Assembly (NCBI RefSeq): GCF_014633365.1
Contig: NC_068350.1
Coordinates: 30,123,119 to 30,187,118, forward strand
Length of the DNA stretch: 64,000 bases
Origin: Diospyros lotus
Lineage: Eukaryota > Streptophyta > Magnoliopsida > Ericales > Ebenaceae
Reading direction: 5' to 3'
Under the pieces are notes generated by a model. The model worked only from the letters and a program-made list of their open reading frames with translations. It searched no databases and was not told the origin of the DNA. Positions within the stretch are counted from its first letter, which is position 1; every line of letters starts with the position of its first letter. Shown here piece by piece: positions 46,682-58,329 of this stretch. The position numbers were made by a program, and so were the translations under genes.

Positions 46682-46745
46682 AATTTAGTGATAGCTGATA
46701 TGTATCACAAAAGGATGTATGTTTTTTTATGTTTGAATTGATTAT

Positions 46746-49700
46746 TGTTGGATTGGTACACTTATGTCACCACACATCCAAGAAAGGGCTGAATTGGGTG
46801 CTTTAAAAATAAATTGAGTTTTACAAACTTTTTGCTTGACAATTGGTTTTACTGATATTACGTATGGATTAAGATTTGCAAAGCTTGAAAAATTGAAAGT
46901 AAAGAATGAAGTAGACATAATGATTTATTGTGATTTGACAACCTATCTACACCCATTCCTTTAACAATCTATTAGAGATTTTTCAAATTCATTAAAATCT
47001 CCTATTTAAAATCAAGTAGGTTCTCTAGCAATCGGTTATGAAATTACAATCTATACTTGCACCCAAATATGCCCTCTAGCAAAACTACTAGGAAATACAA
47101 CAAAGATTACAATGGAAAAGATCTGAGAGTTGAATTTCTTAATTACAATATCTCTCTAAAAATTACATATAACCTTGTTTGAGAGAAAATTTGAAAGATT
47201 GAGCACTTATAGGTTTCTCCCATGCTTTGAATTAATTAGCCATTTCAAGAGCCATTGGGAGCATTTAATACCTATAAAAAAATTTATGTTTTAATGTGTT
47301 AATGAAGAAATTGTTGACGGTCTTTAAAACTAGTCAACTATTTCTATTGGGAATTTGAAAATCTCTTATAGCTTTGCACAAACTTTTGACATCTTTAGAA
47401 AAATAGTCAACTTTTTTAAAAATCAATTATAATGCCCTGTTTTCCCAAAACGAGCATTACCTCAAGATTTCAGAATTTTTTTTTTCCAACATCAGACACA
47501 TAACATAAGTTTCCCAATATATATACCCTCATTATAATCATTTCCCGACAATCCCATTTATACATTCTTAGCATATTAAAATTTAAAAATTAATAGACTA
47601 AAATAGATATTATCAATCACATCAGCGGAAGTAAGATCTAAACCTCAATGATATATAACCAACAAATTTCATTTACAGTTAAATAACCAAATCGATGTTT
47701 CATATCAAAATATTACATAACATTTGAACATCGTAATCATAAACAAAGACCTATGAAAACTAAATATAACAGTTACATGTCGACGACATCCTTTCCCTTG
47801 GCGCCACTGCTTTTATCTAGAACGTTTGAATATTCCAGGGATATAGTTCAAATTAGATACTAGATCATCTAAGTGAGAGTTCAAAAATATTTTCATGAAG
47901 ATATGAAAAATCATATATAAAACCGACAAATCCTGACATGCCCCAGCCTAAAAGAATACCACATAGCACTTAGCTCTAACTAGAGAAAACGCAATCTCTC
48001 TAAAGGTGACACGACCACATCAACTCATTGGCAAACACAATCCTACTTAAGAGGGACAACTTCGACATATGAATCTGGGAATCACCTTATTGTCATTCTT
48101 AGGCATTACGCTCATACTCAAAAGCATTCCAAAACCCAACCCAATGCAACTCTAGCCCCAAGAGTATCACATCAGCACTATCCCCGGAATCAACGACACC
48201 TAGGCATTAATGCTATTGCTCAAAAGAATCTGGGGTGGTGTCCACTCTCAGCCCTGCCACTTGAGCCAACAACCGGGGTGGTGTCCACTCTTAGCCCTAC
48301 CACTTGAGTACCACAGGGTGAAGTCCGTCTCAACCCCGTCCCAAATGGGTCACATAGCAACAATCCTCGACACGCATCCCGAGTGTTGTCACTTAAGGGC
48401 CACATCACAGGTTAACAACCCACGTCCCACATGAACAACATATAACATGCCAATGCCGAAAATCATAACATGCATAACATAAAATCAACATTTCAATGTA
48501 TGCAATTTATCGTACGAAATTCAATGCATGTGTAAATAATCGTTTGGACGAACCATCACACAAAACCAACCACTCACGATAAATCAAAAGTGATCAAAAG
48601 TAACAAGAATATGCATAGAAATTGGATTGAACAACTCACAGAAAACCATACACATGCCACAAACAAGTTTTTTCGATAGAACCATTTACCTTGGGGCTAA
48701 GTTTAATATTCCTCGAAATGCATGCCCAACCTTGATTCTCGTGCCAGGCGCTCTATAATTCAATCTTGAGTTTCAACGATACCCTAGACATCATATGCAT
48801 TCAAAGGAAAATCAATATCTATTTTCTCAATTTTCTCATAATTTTCCTCTAATTTCTTCATATTTTTCTCTCAATAATTTCAAGTAAATATCTCTTCAAG
48901 TATTTTTCCAATTTTTTCTCCACAAAAATTCATAAAACAATATCTATAAGCCTCTGGAATTTTCTGGAAATTTTCCAGAATTTTCTCCTATTTTCTCAAA
49001 TTTCCATAATTTCTTTTCCTTGAGAAAATTTATTTCTCATTGATTTCCTTCGAATATCCTCAATGAAAAATCACCAAAACTCATAAAATAAATTCATTAT
49101 CCTTCTGAAATTTTTTGATAAGTTTATAAAAATCCTTCATATTTATTTTCCATTTACATTTCCTTTCAAAAATCCAAATAATTATCTCCTCAAGAAATTT
49201 CCAAGATAAAAATTCATCAAAATAAACTATTAATTTTTCTTGAATTTATGGATATTTTTTAAGAATTTTATTTTCTTTAATTCTATTTTTTCTCAAATTT
49301 TCTATATTTTCAGTATTTAAAAAATATATAAATTACCTCCGGTCATCTTCTCCGGCGAGGACACACCAAAAAGTCAAAGCGACGATACCAGGTTGTTCCT
49401 CTCCCTTAGTCGATCCCAATGGTACCTTTCTTTGTCGGAAAACACTACTGGAAGTCCTCCGATTTGGCCGAAAACAGCCAGCCCAAGCCATCCGCCACCG
49501 AACTCCAACAAACCAAATTGACATTTGATTCGAACTCCGATCAACACGAAACTTTCCAGATTAGCTGTCCATAGTCTCATGACCAAAATTCCCTTATTAG
49601 ATCCTTCGATCAATCACTCTACAACCCGATTTAAACACTCTCGCAATATGTATATATATATAGGCGGCCAAATATATATATGCGAAAACACCCCCTATAC

Positions 49701-50953
49701 TACTCAAAAAACTCTCAAAATTTCTAGAATTGCTTCTCACAACCTGGGGAACAAAAGCCCCTTATCCCTGACCTCTGATTTGCTTATAAATGTGAGAAAT
49801 TCGAAGTAAATTTTTTTATGCAAACCCTGGACCAACACTCGGCTGTTTATAGCCAAATTAGTTCGTTTTTCGACCAATCAGAGGCCGTTGCTTCTCCCTT
49901 ACGCGACCTTGGCCCATGCTTGGTTATGCCCTGTCGAAGTATAGCTGTCCCATTGCTGAATTTGCCTTCCACGATTTGCGGTAGATGACCATGCCTCAAA
50001 TTGCAAATTTTGATTTTTTTTTTTAACCATAACATCTTTTATTAAAAATAACTATAATTTATACTAGACATTCTCAAGACGCTCGTCAATAATATATCAT
50101 TTCTTTTAAATATCTAAATTTTGAGGCGCTCCCTAACAACAATTTAGTTTTCAGCCCGAATTGAAACTGTATCAAAAATTAACTTCAATCCAATTTATTT
50201 TGATACTGAAAATCCTATCTCATGAGGCTTAGCAATGACATATTATTTTCCTTTGAAATCTCATTCTCGGGACATTCCCTGCAGTCGATTCGGCGATTTA
50301 TTTTTACCATCAAGTCACTTTTCGATATTTTAAACTCATCTAAATTACATGGCAATTTCATGAAGATTTGGGATATTACATCAATTGATAAATTTAGCAA
50401 CTTGTCGACAGTTTCATGAAAAGGTAGATTGTTTTAACAAACAAGTTGAAAATTTTGAAAAATTTTCAACATATTACAATGACGGTCAACATTTTTTGAA
50501 ATTACACAAAAATTGCAAAGAGTGAAAATGCCATGTTGACAATTCATAAGAACGGTTGATTGTTTTTGCTTAAAGGCAAAATAGGTCGACAAATTCATCA
50601 AATAGGTCGATAGTTTTGCCTTGATTCAACAACCTATTTTTAAAGGCACAAAATGGTTAACAATTTTTTTAACATGGTTGACTGTTTTGTCTTTGTGATT
50701 TAAAAGGGTGTTTATGTTTTTGAAATAATTTTGACACTCTTCTTAATACATCATTTGATTTCAAAATAAATCTTCTTCCAAGTTAAAAATTTATGCCGAA
50801 AATGATTTTTGCATGTATTGAGAATAAATCTATCATTTGGTATTATTTGGATTTTTTATTTTCAATGTCTAAAGATGTGAAATATATTTTATTTTCGAAT
50901 TCAAAAGATATAAATGTTTTCATCATCAAAATATCGTCAAAAGCAAAAGAACA
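46746..50953 (-). mobile_element. Copia-type solo LTR with nested gypsy solo LTR
   Basis: Starts TGTTGGATTGGTACAC and ends AAGCAAAAGAACA, with ATTAT at 46741-46745 and ATTAC at 50954-50958, an almost perfect 5-bp duplication. Shared phrases with 1-1944 include CCCTCTAGCAA (about 47073) and the order of repeats. The halves 46746-47427 and 50381-50953 together give about 1.25 kb and carry TCGA and TTGAC palindromic words at 47310-47420 and 50400-50690. No coding sequence. Confidence 0.7.
47428..50380 (-). mobile_element. Solo LTR, gypsy family B
   Basis: The plus strand starts TATAATGCCCTG (TG changed to TA) and ends GGGATATTACA, with TCAAT on both sides (47423-47427 and 50381-50385). It contains the family B island at about 47806-47880 (GAATATTCCAGGGATATAG, then TTAGATACTAGATCATCTAA) and a 52-bp tandem repeat at 48230-48340 with GGGGTGGTGTCCACTCTTAG. 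Its short open frames are unsupported. Confidence 0.92.
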
Positions 50954-53249
50954 ATTACTACTAATAGTTGTCTTTTGTGAAGACCATTTATACAAAAACA
51001 CGTTTTTTTATGAGTTGATTTGATGACCACTAATAATGTAGTTAGTAAGAGTTAATACCCATCACAACTCACATATTCTTTGTGATAATCAATCTAGTTG
51101 TCATTATTACTTATAGACTATGACTATTTTAATTGTCACAAATGATTCTTTAGTGACAGGTTTACTTTTGGATCACTAGTGTTTCATTACAAGAAAACAT
51201 GGGATTAGAGACGGATTTTTTGAGTCTCTAAATCTATCTCAAACTTTAGATGAATTGAAAATATTAATTTATAAAGAATAATTTTTTTATTTATAAATTA
51301 AATAGATTTATTTAAATTAAAGTCTAAATATATTTATTTAAATTCTAAATATATAAATTAATATATTTTATGTGCATAAAATATAAAATGAAATATATAT
51401 AAATGTAAACTAAATATATAAGAATTTATGAATTAAAATATATATTAAATGTATAATAATTAACTATTGGTAATATTTATTAAATGTGTACAAAATGTAA
51501 ACTACTTCCATAATGATAGATGTATCATATGTCTATGTTCATTTATATTTTTATATAAAACATATACTACATTTTAATATTATAATACTCTATAAATAAA
51601 GTAATTGTTTAAAATATCATTTGTATATCTTACATAAGAAATTAAAATTTATCATTACACAAAACTTAAACTTAAAACTGCTTCTAACATATATTTAGTG
51701 GTTAATGATAAATTTTTTAAAGTCTACATGAGTAATTACTTAAATTCTAAATATATACATAAATATATTTCATGTGCATAAAATATAAAATTAAATATAT
51801 ATAAATATAAACTAAATATGAAAAAATTTATAAATTAAAATATAATTTAAATGATAATACACTAATTAACTATTGCTTCTAGTGTATTAGGACAACTGTA
51901 GCTGACATTAGGAGACGTTATTTTTGTTCTTTCACTCAGTATACTTTGAGTTATGCTATAATTAATTAATTATTTACTTCAAAATCTAAATTACTAGATA
52001 TTTTTTTTCTTCCATTATAGTTTAGTAGTACTTAACGTGTTGATATTTCTATTTTTAAACATAAGTATGCTTTTTTCTTTCCCCCTAATTAGTTATCACT
52101 TAGAATAGAAACATCAATTTTATAATAAGTTTTTGAATTAAGAATAACAATAGATCAAACATAATCGGGTACACTTCTCTTTATATATAGTATTATCTTT
52201 ATGAAACATTTATTCATTCAATAATATATTTAGTATTCTATTTGGTACTTAATTAATTTAAGGATAATGTCAATTATTTTCTTTAGTGCAATGGTTAACT
52301 ATCAATAAATGCATTGTGTTTGATTAATCCTAAATATATAAATTAACTTAAATTCATATGGTTGAGATGATATGAAATTTAAAAATATAATATAAGTCAA
52401 TTACATTATCAAGGTTGACTCTTTTTGTTATTAACATATTATTCAATATTTGACGTGCTCATTTTTTTCAAAGCAAAAGAAAGAAAAATTAAAATTAAGT
52501 GTTTAATATTAAATCTCCTCATTTTACAAGTATGAAAGAAGATTTTTATTTGTACATGACATTTTCACACAATATAGTTTTAAAAAATGAAGAAAATATA
52601 AAAGATTGTTCATTTATAGAAAATAAGATTAGCTTACGAAATAGATAAAATCAATAATTAAAAATAATTTCCTAATAGAAAACAAAAACTATAGAGTTTA
52701 TTCAAGTTAATATTAGAGTATATTAATAAAAAATAAACACAAAAATTAGAATAGCTACAATAATAATAGTATTATAACATAAACATTAATATTAAAGATT
52801 ATTTATTTATGAATAATTTAAAGTTGTTAATTATTTAAATAAATAATAAACAAATTAAGATTATTTATTTAAATATTTAATTTATAATAATATGTTAATT
52901 TGTTTAATCTAATATAAGATAATTAAATATTAATATTATTTTAAAATTTTTAAATAATCTAATATTAGATTATTTGTTAATTTATTTATTTAAAAATTTA
53001 ATTAAATAATCTAATATTAATATTTTATATTAAATAATATTTATTATTTAATATTCTAATATTAAAAATTTGTTTAATTTATAAACAAAATTATTTCTAA
53101 ACAAAGATTATTTAATTTTATTAATGATAATCAAATTAACATTAGACAATCAAATTTATTAACAAATTTGTCTATAATATTAACAACAATATTATATCAA
53201 ATCTCCAATTCCCTTTTTCTCTCCACTAAATTCCCAAATCCATAACTCT
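50954..53249. other. AT-rich region starting with a CACTA-like end
   Basis: At 51187 CATTACAAGAAAACATGGGA followed by GAGACGGA resembles a CACTA terminus with one change, and TTTGAGTCTC words follow. No matching second end was found. 51230-53200 is very AT-rich (TAAATAT-type) and holds no gene. Confidence 0.4.
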
Positions 53250-53353
53250 CTCTCTGTAGCGGCCCTCTCCCGAATCATCCCGGTAGTATAGGAAATCCGA
53301 AAAGAGGTCGTCACAAAATGGATACAAGAACAATAAACTCAAAATAAATACCA

Positions 53354-53408
<55 letters not shown>

Positions 53409-53847
53409 TTTTACTTGCTCACTAATTATCAGGAACCAAAATAAAACCTCTCCACTTTTGTTCACTATCAATAAGAGCTCAAAATAAATATTACACATCA
53501 TTTACATTATCATCTTGGGCTTACTGCCCATACATTTTCCAAATGAAATGGCATTAAGGTTCTTACAACAAATTGAACCATTTATTTCCTGCCCTCAACA
53601 TTACACTCGTGAATCTTGAGATTGGCACATCCCTATACATATCTAAATCCTGGCTCTAGGCTCATTGGACTCGCCCTCAGCAATAACTTATCCCTTACCT
53701 GGAATGACAAGAATAAACAAGGTGAGCCACAAGACTCAGCAAGTATTTATTACAACAAATAAATCAATAGAGTCAAGGCATGGATAAATCAAAGTGGAAT
53801 AGACCCGACTTTCCAAGTACGAGTAGCATTTCCTATTAGATCCCATC

Positions 53848-54030
53848 ATTATGCTCATTCCCATACCATTGTCATTATGCATTTTATGCATCATTTCATT
53901 TCCCAAGCATTATGATCATTCCCATGCCATTGCCATTATGCATTTCATGCATCATTTCATTTCTCAATCATTATGCTCATTCCCATACCATTGTCATTAT
54001 GCATTTTATGCATCATTTCATTTCTCATGA
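53848..54030. repeat. 63-bp tandem repeat, three copies
   Basis: CATTATG(C/A)TCATTCCCAT, then TGTCATTATGCATTTTATGC and ATCATTTCATTTC, repeated three times with few changes. Confidence 0.88.
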
Positions 54031-54239
54031 ATATATAATTTTCCATACAGCATATCGGCCCTCAAGGCCTTTCATTCACATGCATGCATACATATACATA
54101 GAAAAATCATTTAACCATTCACTTGGCTTGAACATCGCCTACCAGGTTTATGGCCACCTTACCCGCGTCAGGCGCTCTTTAGGATATCATTTTCTCACCC
54201 CGCGGTACATAGTCGCCGCACAAAATAATAAATGCACAA

Positions 54240-54610
54240 ATAATAATGCCATGCAATGCTCATGTAGGTTTCAAGTAAACATATCAAACATGCTTCATTA
54301 TTAGCAATGTTTTCCTCATAATCATCATGCAGACTTAAACATTTCAAGATTATATCCTCACATGAACCAATGATATTTTCACCACGTGATTTGACATCAT
54401 TCATTGAGATTCATTTCCATACCATAAATAATAATACCATGTAATGCTCATGAAGGTTTTCAAGTAAACATATCGACATGCTTCATTATTAGCAATGTTC
54501 TCATCATGTTCATCATGCGTACTTAGACATTTCAAGATTATATCTTCGCATGAGTTAATGGTATTTTCATCACATGATTTAGCATTATTCATTGGGATTC
54601 ATTTTCATAC
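54240..54610. repeat. 187-bp tandem duplication
   Basis: AATAATGCCATGCAATGCTC (about 54242) recurs as AATAATACCATGTAATGCTC (about 54429), and similarity continues through GCTTCATTATTAGCAATGTT and TTTCAAGATTATAT to ATTCATTTTCATACCAT. Confidence 0.85.
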
Positions 54611-54829
54611 CATTTCTCAAGGTCAAACAAGTTGATTACATGAATTCACCATTAAAAACTCATGATTTTCATTTTTAATTCCCACCATTAATTAACTGCC
54701 CCATTTTTGAAACACTTACATATCCACGAGATGATTTTTGAAGCCAACTAAAACATCACAAGAGCTTTGGGGAAGAATTACAAGCATTAGAAAAGAATTG
54801 GACCAAAAAGAAAGAATCAATGTATTCTG

Positions 54830-55225
54830 TTGGTTGACCGAATGAAAGAGTTAGTCAACCGACTAAGTACTTAGTCAACCGATAAAGAAGACTTGGTCGA
54901 CTAAATAGGGACTTGGTCGACCAAGTAAAAACACTTGGTCGACTAACAGAAACTTAATTACCCACTTGGTCGACTGACTAAAACACTTGCTCAACTAACA
55001 GCCTGTTTGGTCAACCGACTGAAACAGTTGGTCGACTAACAGAAGCTAAATTACTCACTTGGTCGACTGACTAAAACACTTGGTCGACCGATTGAAACAT
55101 TTGGTTGACTAACAGAAAAAAAAACATATACTTGGTCGACTAACAAAGAATAAAACACATACTTGGTCGATCGATAGAAATACTTAGTCGACTAATAGAG
55201 AACAAAACACATACTTAGTCGACTA
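54830..55225. repeat. Array of TTGGTCGACCAA-type palindromes
   Basis: About eighteen copies of ACTTGGTCGACTAA or close variants. The copy at 54911-54926, ACTTGGTCGACCAAGT, is a perfect 16-bp palindrome. Decayed copies show TTGGTTGACTAA and TTAGTCAACC, again the C-to-T direction at CpG. Confidence 0.88.
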
Positions 55226-56450
55226 ACAGAGGCCTGAAACTTAAAAATAACAGCGATAACCCACAAAACTCAACATCCCAAGCAAGATACACCAAACCTT
55301 GTTTCTCTAACATTCCTAATCAATCAAGTGTCATTCCTTTGGGAATTTAGGGTGAATTAGACCCTAACGAAAACTCTCAAAAAGACCTATCGATGACAAA
55401 ACACAAGAGTTTAACGGAATGAGAAAGTAATCCACCAATTAATATAGGCTCACGATTATATCTTCTAAGAAAATAGAAGATTCGAAGTCAAGGAACCAAG
55501 AAGGAAACCAACTTGACCCAAGAGGAAAAAGAACCCAAAACTTACATTAACAAGGAAAGTCAACACGGACTTGCATTGAAACAACATAGAAGGAACAATA
55601 ACTTGCATTTAGAATGAGAACTTGCCTTAAAAAGAAACAAGGAGGTAAGTGAACTTGCCATGTAAAAGAAATAGAGAATAAACTTGCATAACCAAAAAGA
55701 AATGCAAGAAGAACTTGCCTTAATGTTGCTCGATCCAAAAGGAAGAACAACCAACTGCAACTTCCAACTTGGAGCTTCAATGAAGATTGACAATGGAAGA
55801 AGAAGAAGAAGAAGAAGAAGAAGAAGGCCGATTGGGAAAAGATGGAAGGAAAAAGAAAAAGATAAGAAAAAGAAAGAAGCATAGGGGAGGGATAGGCGCC
55901 AATCAACTTTCTAACCACCCCCTTGGCCAAATTACAACTTTGCCCATCTATTTTACACACACACCACAACTCATTAGACTATTTTGGTCTTTTGCCTCTT
56001 TTTCTTTTCTTTTTTCATTTTCCTTTTTACTCCATAACACTCATAAATTCATTTATAATAATACCCATTTATGAAATTCCCATTTCACCATTACTTTTCA
56101 CACACACAATGAACAACATCAAGCCTTCATTAGACTTTTCATAATTCATTCATTTTGATTAATTAAAATACACAAAACTTTATGCTCATGGGCCCAATGC
56201 CCATTTCATTAGCCCAACACAATAGCTCCAATATATATATTCTTAGGCCCAAAGGCTTCACAACCTCATTCTTAAATAAAACACAACCCAAAATAAATGG
56301 TTTCAACCCAAGTTTTCTTTAAAAGCCCGATCCCTTAAATTAGGCACCTCACAATATTTATAACATCTAATTCCTGAGGCTAATTTATCACACATAGTGG
56401 ATCATAATTCCAATAAAACTCTAGACCTAGTAACGGGTCGTTACACTCTC

Positions 56451-57807
56451 ACTTTTTCCTACTCCATTTTTTTCTACTCACTCTTGTTATCGACGCATGA
56501 AGCCCATTATCATTGCTGTTAACCTCAACCACATTTGACTGTACATCGCTGTCACATCTAGTCATTGTCGCTCCTCTTTTGGTTCTTCCCCTCTTTTCTC
56601 TTTTTCTTCAAAGCTTGCTTCTGTAAATCATCATTTTTGTGAAATTCGATCATTCAATCTTAGATCCGACCATATTTTCATCGTGAAAGCAATCCTAATC
56701 TATAAGAAGGTAAGTCCATTAGTTTGATCAACCTTATTTCCAGCATAGATATATGATATATATACTCATATAAGTACAAGTTGGGTTTGACTAAAAATTT
56801 AAGTTTAGATTTATGGAGATTCATCCGTTCGATCTTGTTGGTTTTTGGATATGTTGGCTGATAGGGATAAGCGTGTCGGGTGGATGCCTACAATCGTCGG
56901 AAACCACTGGTCACAATGGCCGGTGGTGACTGCCAATGCATTATTTAATTTTGTCCAAAAATTAAAAATTAGATCTATAAAAATTTGACCATTAAATTTG
57001 TCTCATTTTTGTGTATGCCAATCCTCTTGACTTGGGGTTTTTAATGATAGGCTCTGATCATCGAAATATCTAACTAGTGGTGGTCGTTGGTGGTTGTTGG
57101 CGGCAACGATTGTTCTTGTTTTCAATATTTTTGTTTTCATACCTCTTGTATTTTTTTTAAATCAATTAAATATTTTACTTGTCCTGCTCTCTATTGTCAA
57201 GTTATTTTATGATACAACTAAAATCAATAACAAAATTCAATGTTTTTATTAAATCGTAATAAAATTCAATAACATATCAATAACAAAACTCAATGTTGGT
57301 TTAAGTTATACTTCATTTGATTTTTTTTTATGTTAAACTTGACTTCGATCATGTTTTTATTTACCAAATTATTCTTAATACTTTAGTCACAATAAGATTA
57401 GAATATATGTTTTATTTAAAATTAAGGTTAAAAGACTAATTTGTCCTTGACCACATACATGCTAATGACCAGTCTTAATTGATACTTTTATTTTTTTGAG
57501 CTAATTAAAAATTCTTGAACTTTTAAAAGGAGTTAATTTTTCATATTCGTAGTTGACGGGACAAGCGAGTCTTCAGATTTGAAAGCCCATTTAGCTTTCC
57601 GCGTTTTGTATTTGCTTATTTAACAAAGACCTTGTAATTTGAACTTGACATGCTTCCATTTATTTAACCGTGAACAAAAGTGAGCAAATATTCAAATATT
57701 TTGCTACAAAGAAGAGATGAAAACAAAATATAAAATTATTTCCAAATCAATCTAAACTATTCTCACAAAACCAAATTTCATATACATAAAAATAATTATA
57801 AAGATGG
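56451..57807. other. Intergenic, no gene recognised
   Basis: Starts with C/T-rich text that resembles an untranslated leader (56451-56620). GAAGGTAAG near 56705 looks like a splice donor, but no coding exon follows. The rest is AT-rich. Confidence 0.3.
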
Positions 57808-58329
57808 TGAAAATTAGCCCCCAAAGCCATAAATCGAGCGATCGAATGAGTAATATGTCGATATTAATTCAGTAGATTGAGAGTTCGATCATTGCCCTCC
57901 ACTAAAGTCAAATGCTTAATTTGTGATTTATCTCTATTGACGTAATTAAGAACACAAATACCGAGAACAACACAAGAACGATCATCCCAAGTAAAAATCA
58001 ACACTAAATAATCTAATTAAAATCTTCTTTACTAGGAAATGTATTAAATTTGAACTTCAGTGGAGAAAGTTAAAACTACCCCCAAAGCTATAGGTCGAGC
58101 GATCGAATGAATAATATGTCGATGTTAATCCAATAGATTGAGAGTTCAATCTTTGTCATGTACAAAGGTCAAATGCTCAATTTATGATTTACCTTTATTG
58201 ACGTAATTGAGAACACAAACACCAAGAACGACATAGGAACGATCATCCCAAGTAAAAATTAACACTAAATAATCTAATCAAAATCTTCTTTACTAGGAAG
58301 TGTATTAAATTTGAACTTCAGGGGAAGGT
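57808..58329 (+). repeat. 261-bp tandem duplication, possibly SINE-like
   Basis: The units 57808-58068 and 58069-58329 are about 88% alike throughout, for example TCGAGCGATCGAATGA at 57834 and 58095. Each contains GATTGAGAGTTCGATC or its variant, near the tRNA B-box consensus GGTTCGANNCC, about 50 bases after TCGAGCGATCGAA, which could stand for an A-box. A tRNA-derived SINE origin is possible but not shown. Alternatively it is a plain tandem duplication. Confidence 0.75.

Larger units (their letters stand above)
53255..56445 (-). mobile_element. Solo LTR, gypsy family A related
   Basis: The plus strand starts TGTAGCGGCCCTCTCCCGAA and ends ACGGGTCGTTACA, flanked by CTCTC (53250-53254 and 56446-56450). 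Content: (TTA)n at 53355-53408, the family A island at about 53690-53745 (inverse of AGTCTTGTGGCTCACC), a 63-bp repeat ×3, a 187-bp duplication, a TCGA palindrome array (54830-55225) and a (GAA)n purine block (55787-55870). Open frames on either strand of the purine block are low complexity. Confidence 0.92.

Noticed and set aside
53226..53501. 91-codon minus frame with a long Asn run
   Set aside because: Produced by the (TTA)n microsatellite at the edge of a solo LTR.
54830..55225. CRISPR-like appearance of regularly repeated ACTTGGTCGACTAA with short spacers
   Set aside because: Plant DNA, repeats are too short and variable, spacers are only 8-20 bases and similar to each other; it is a palindrome array in an LTR.
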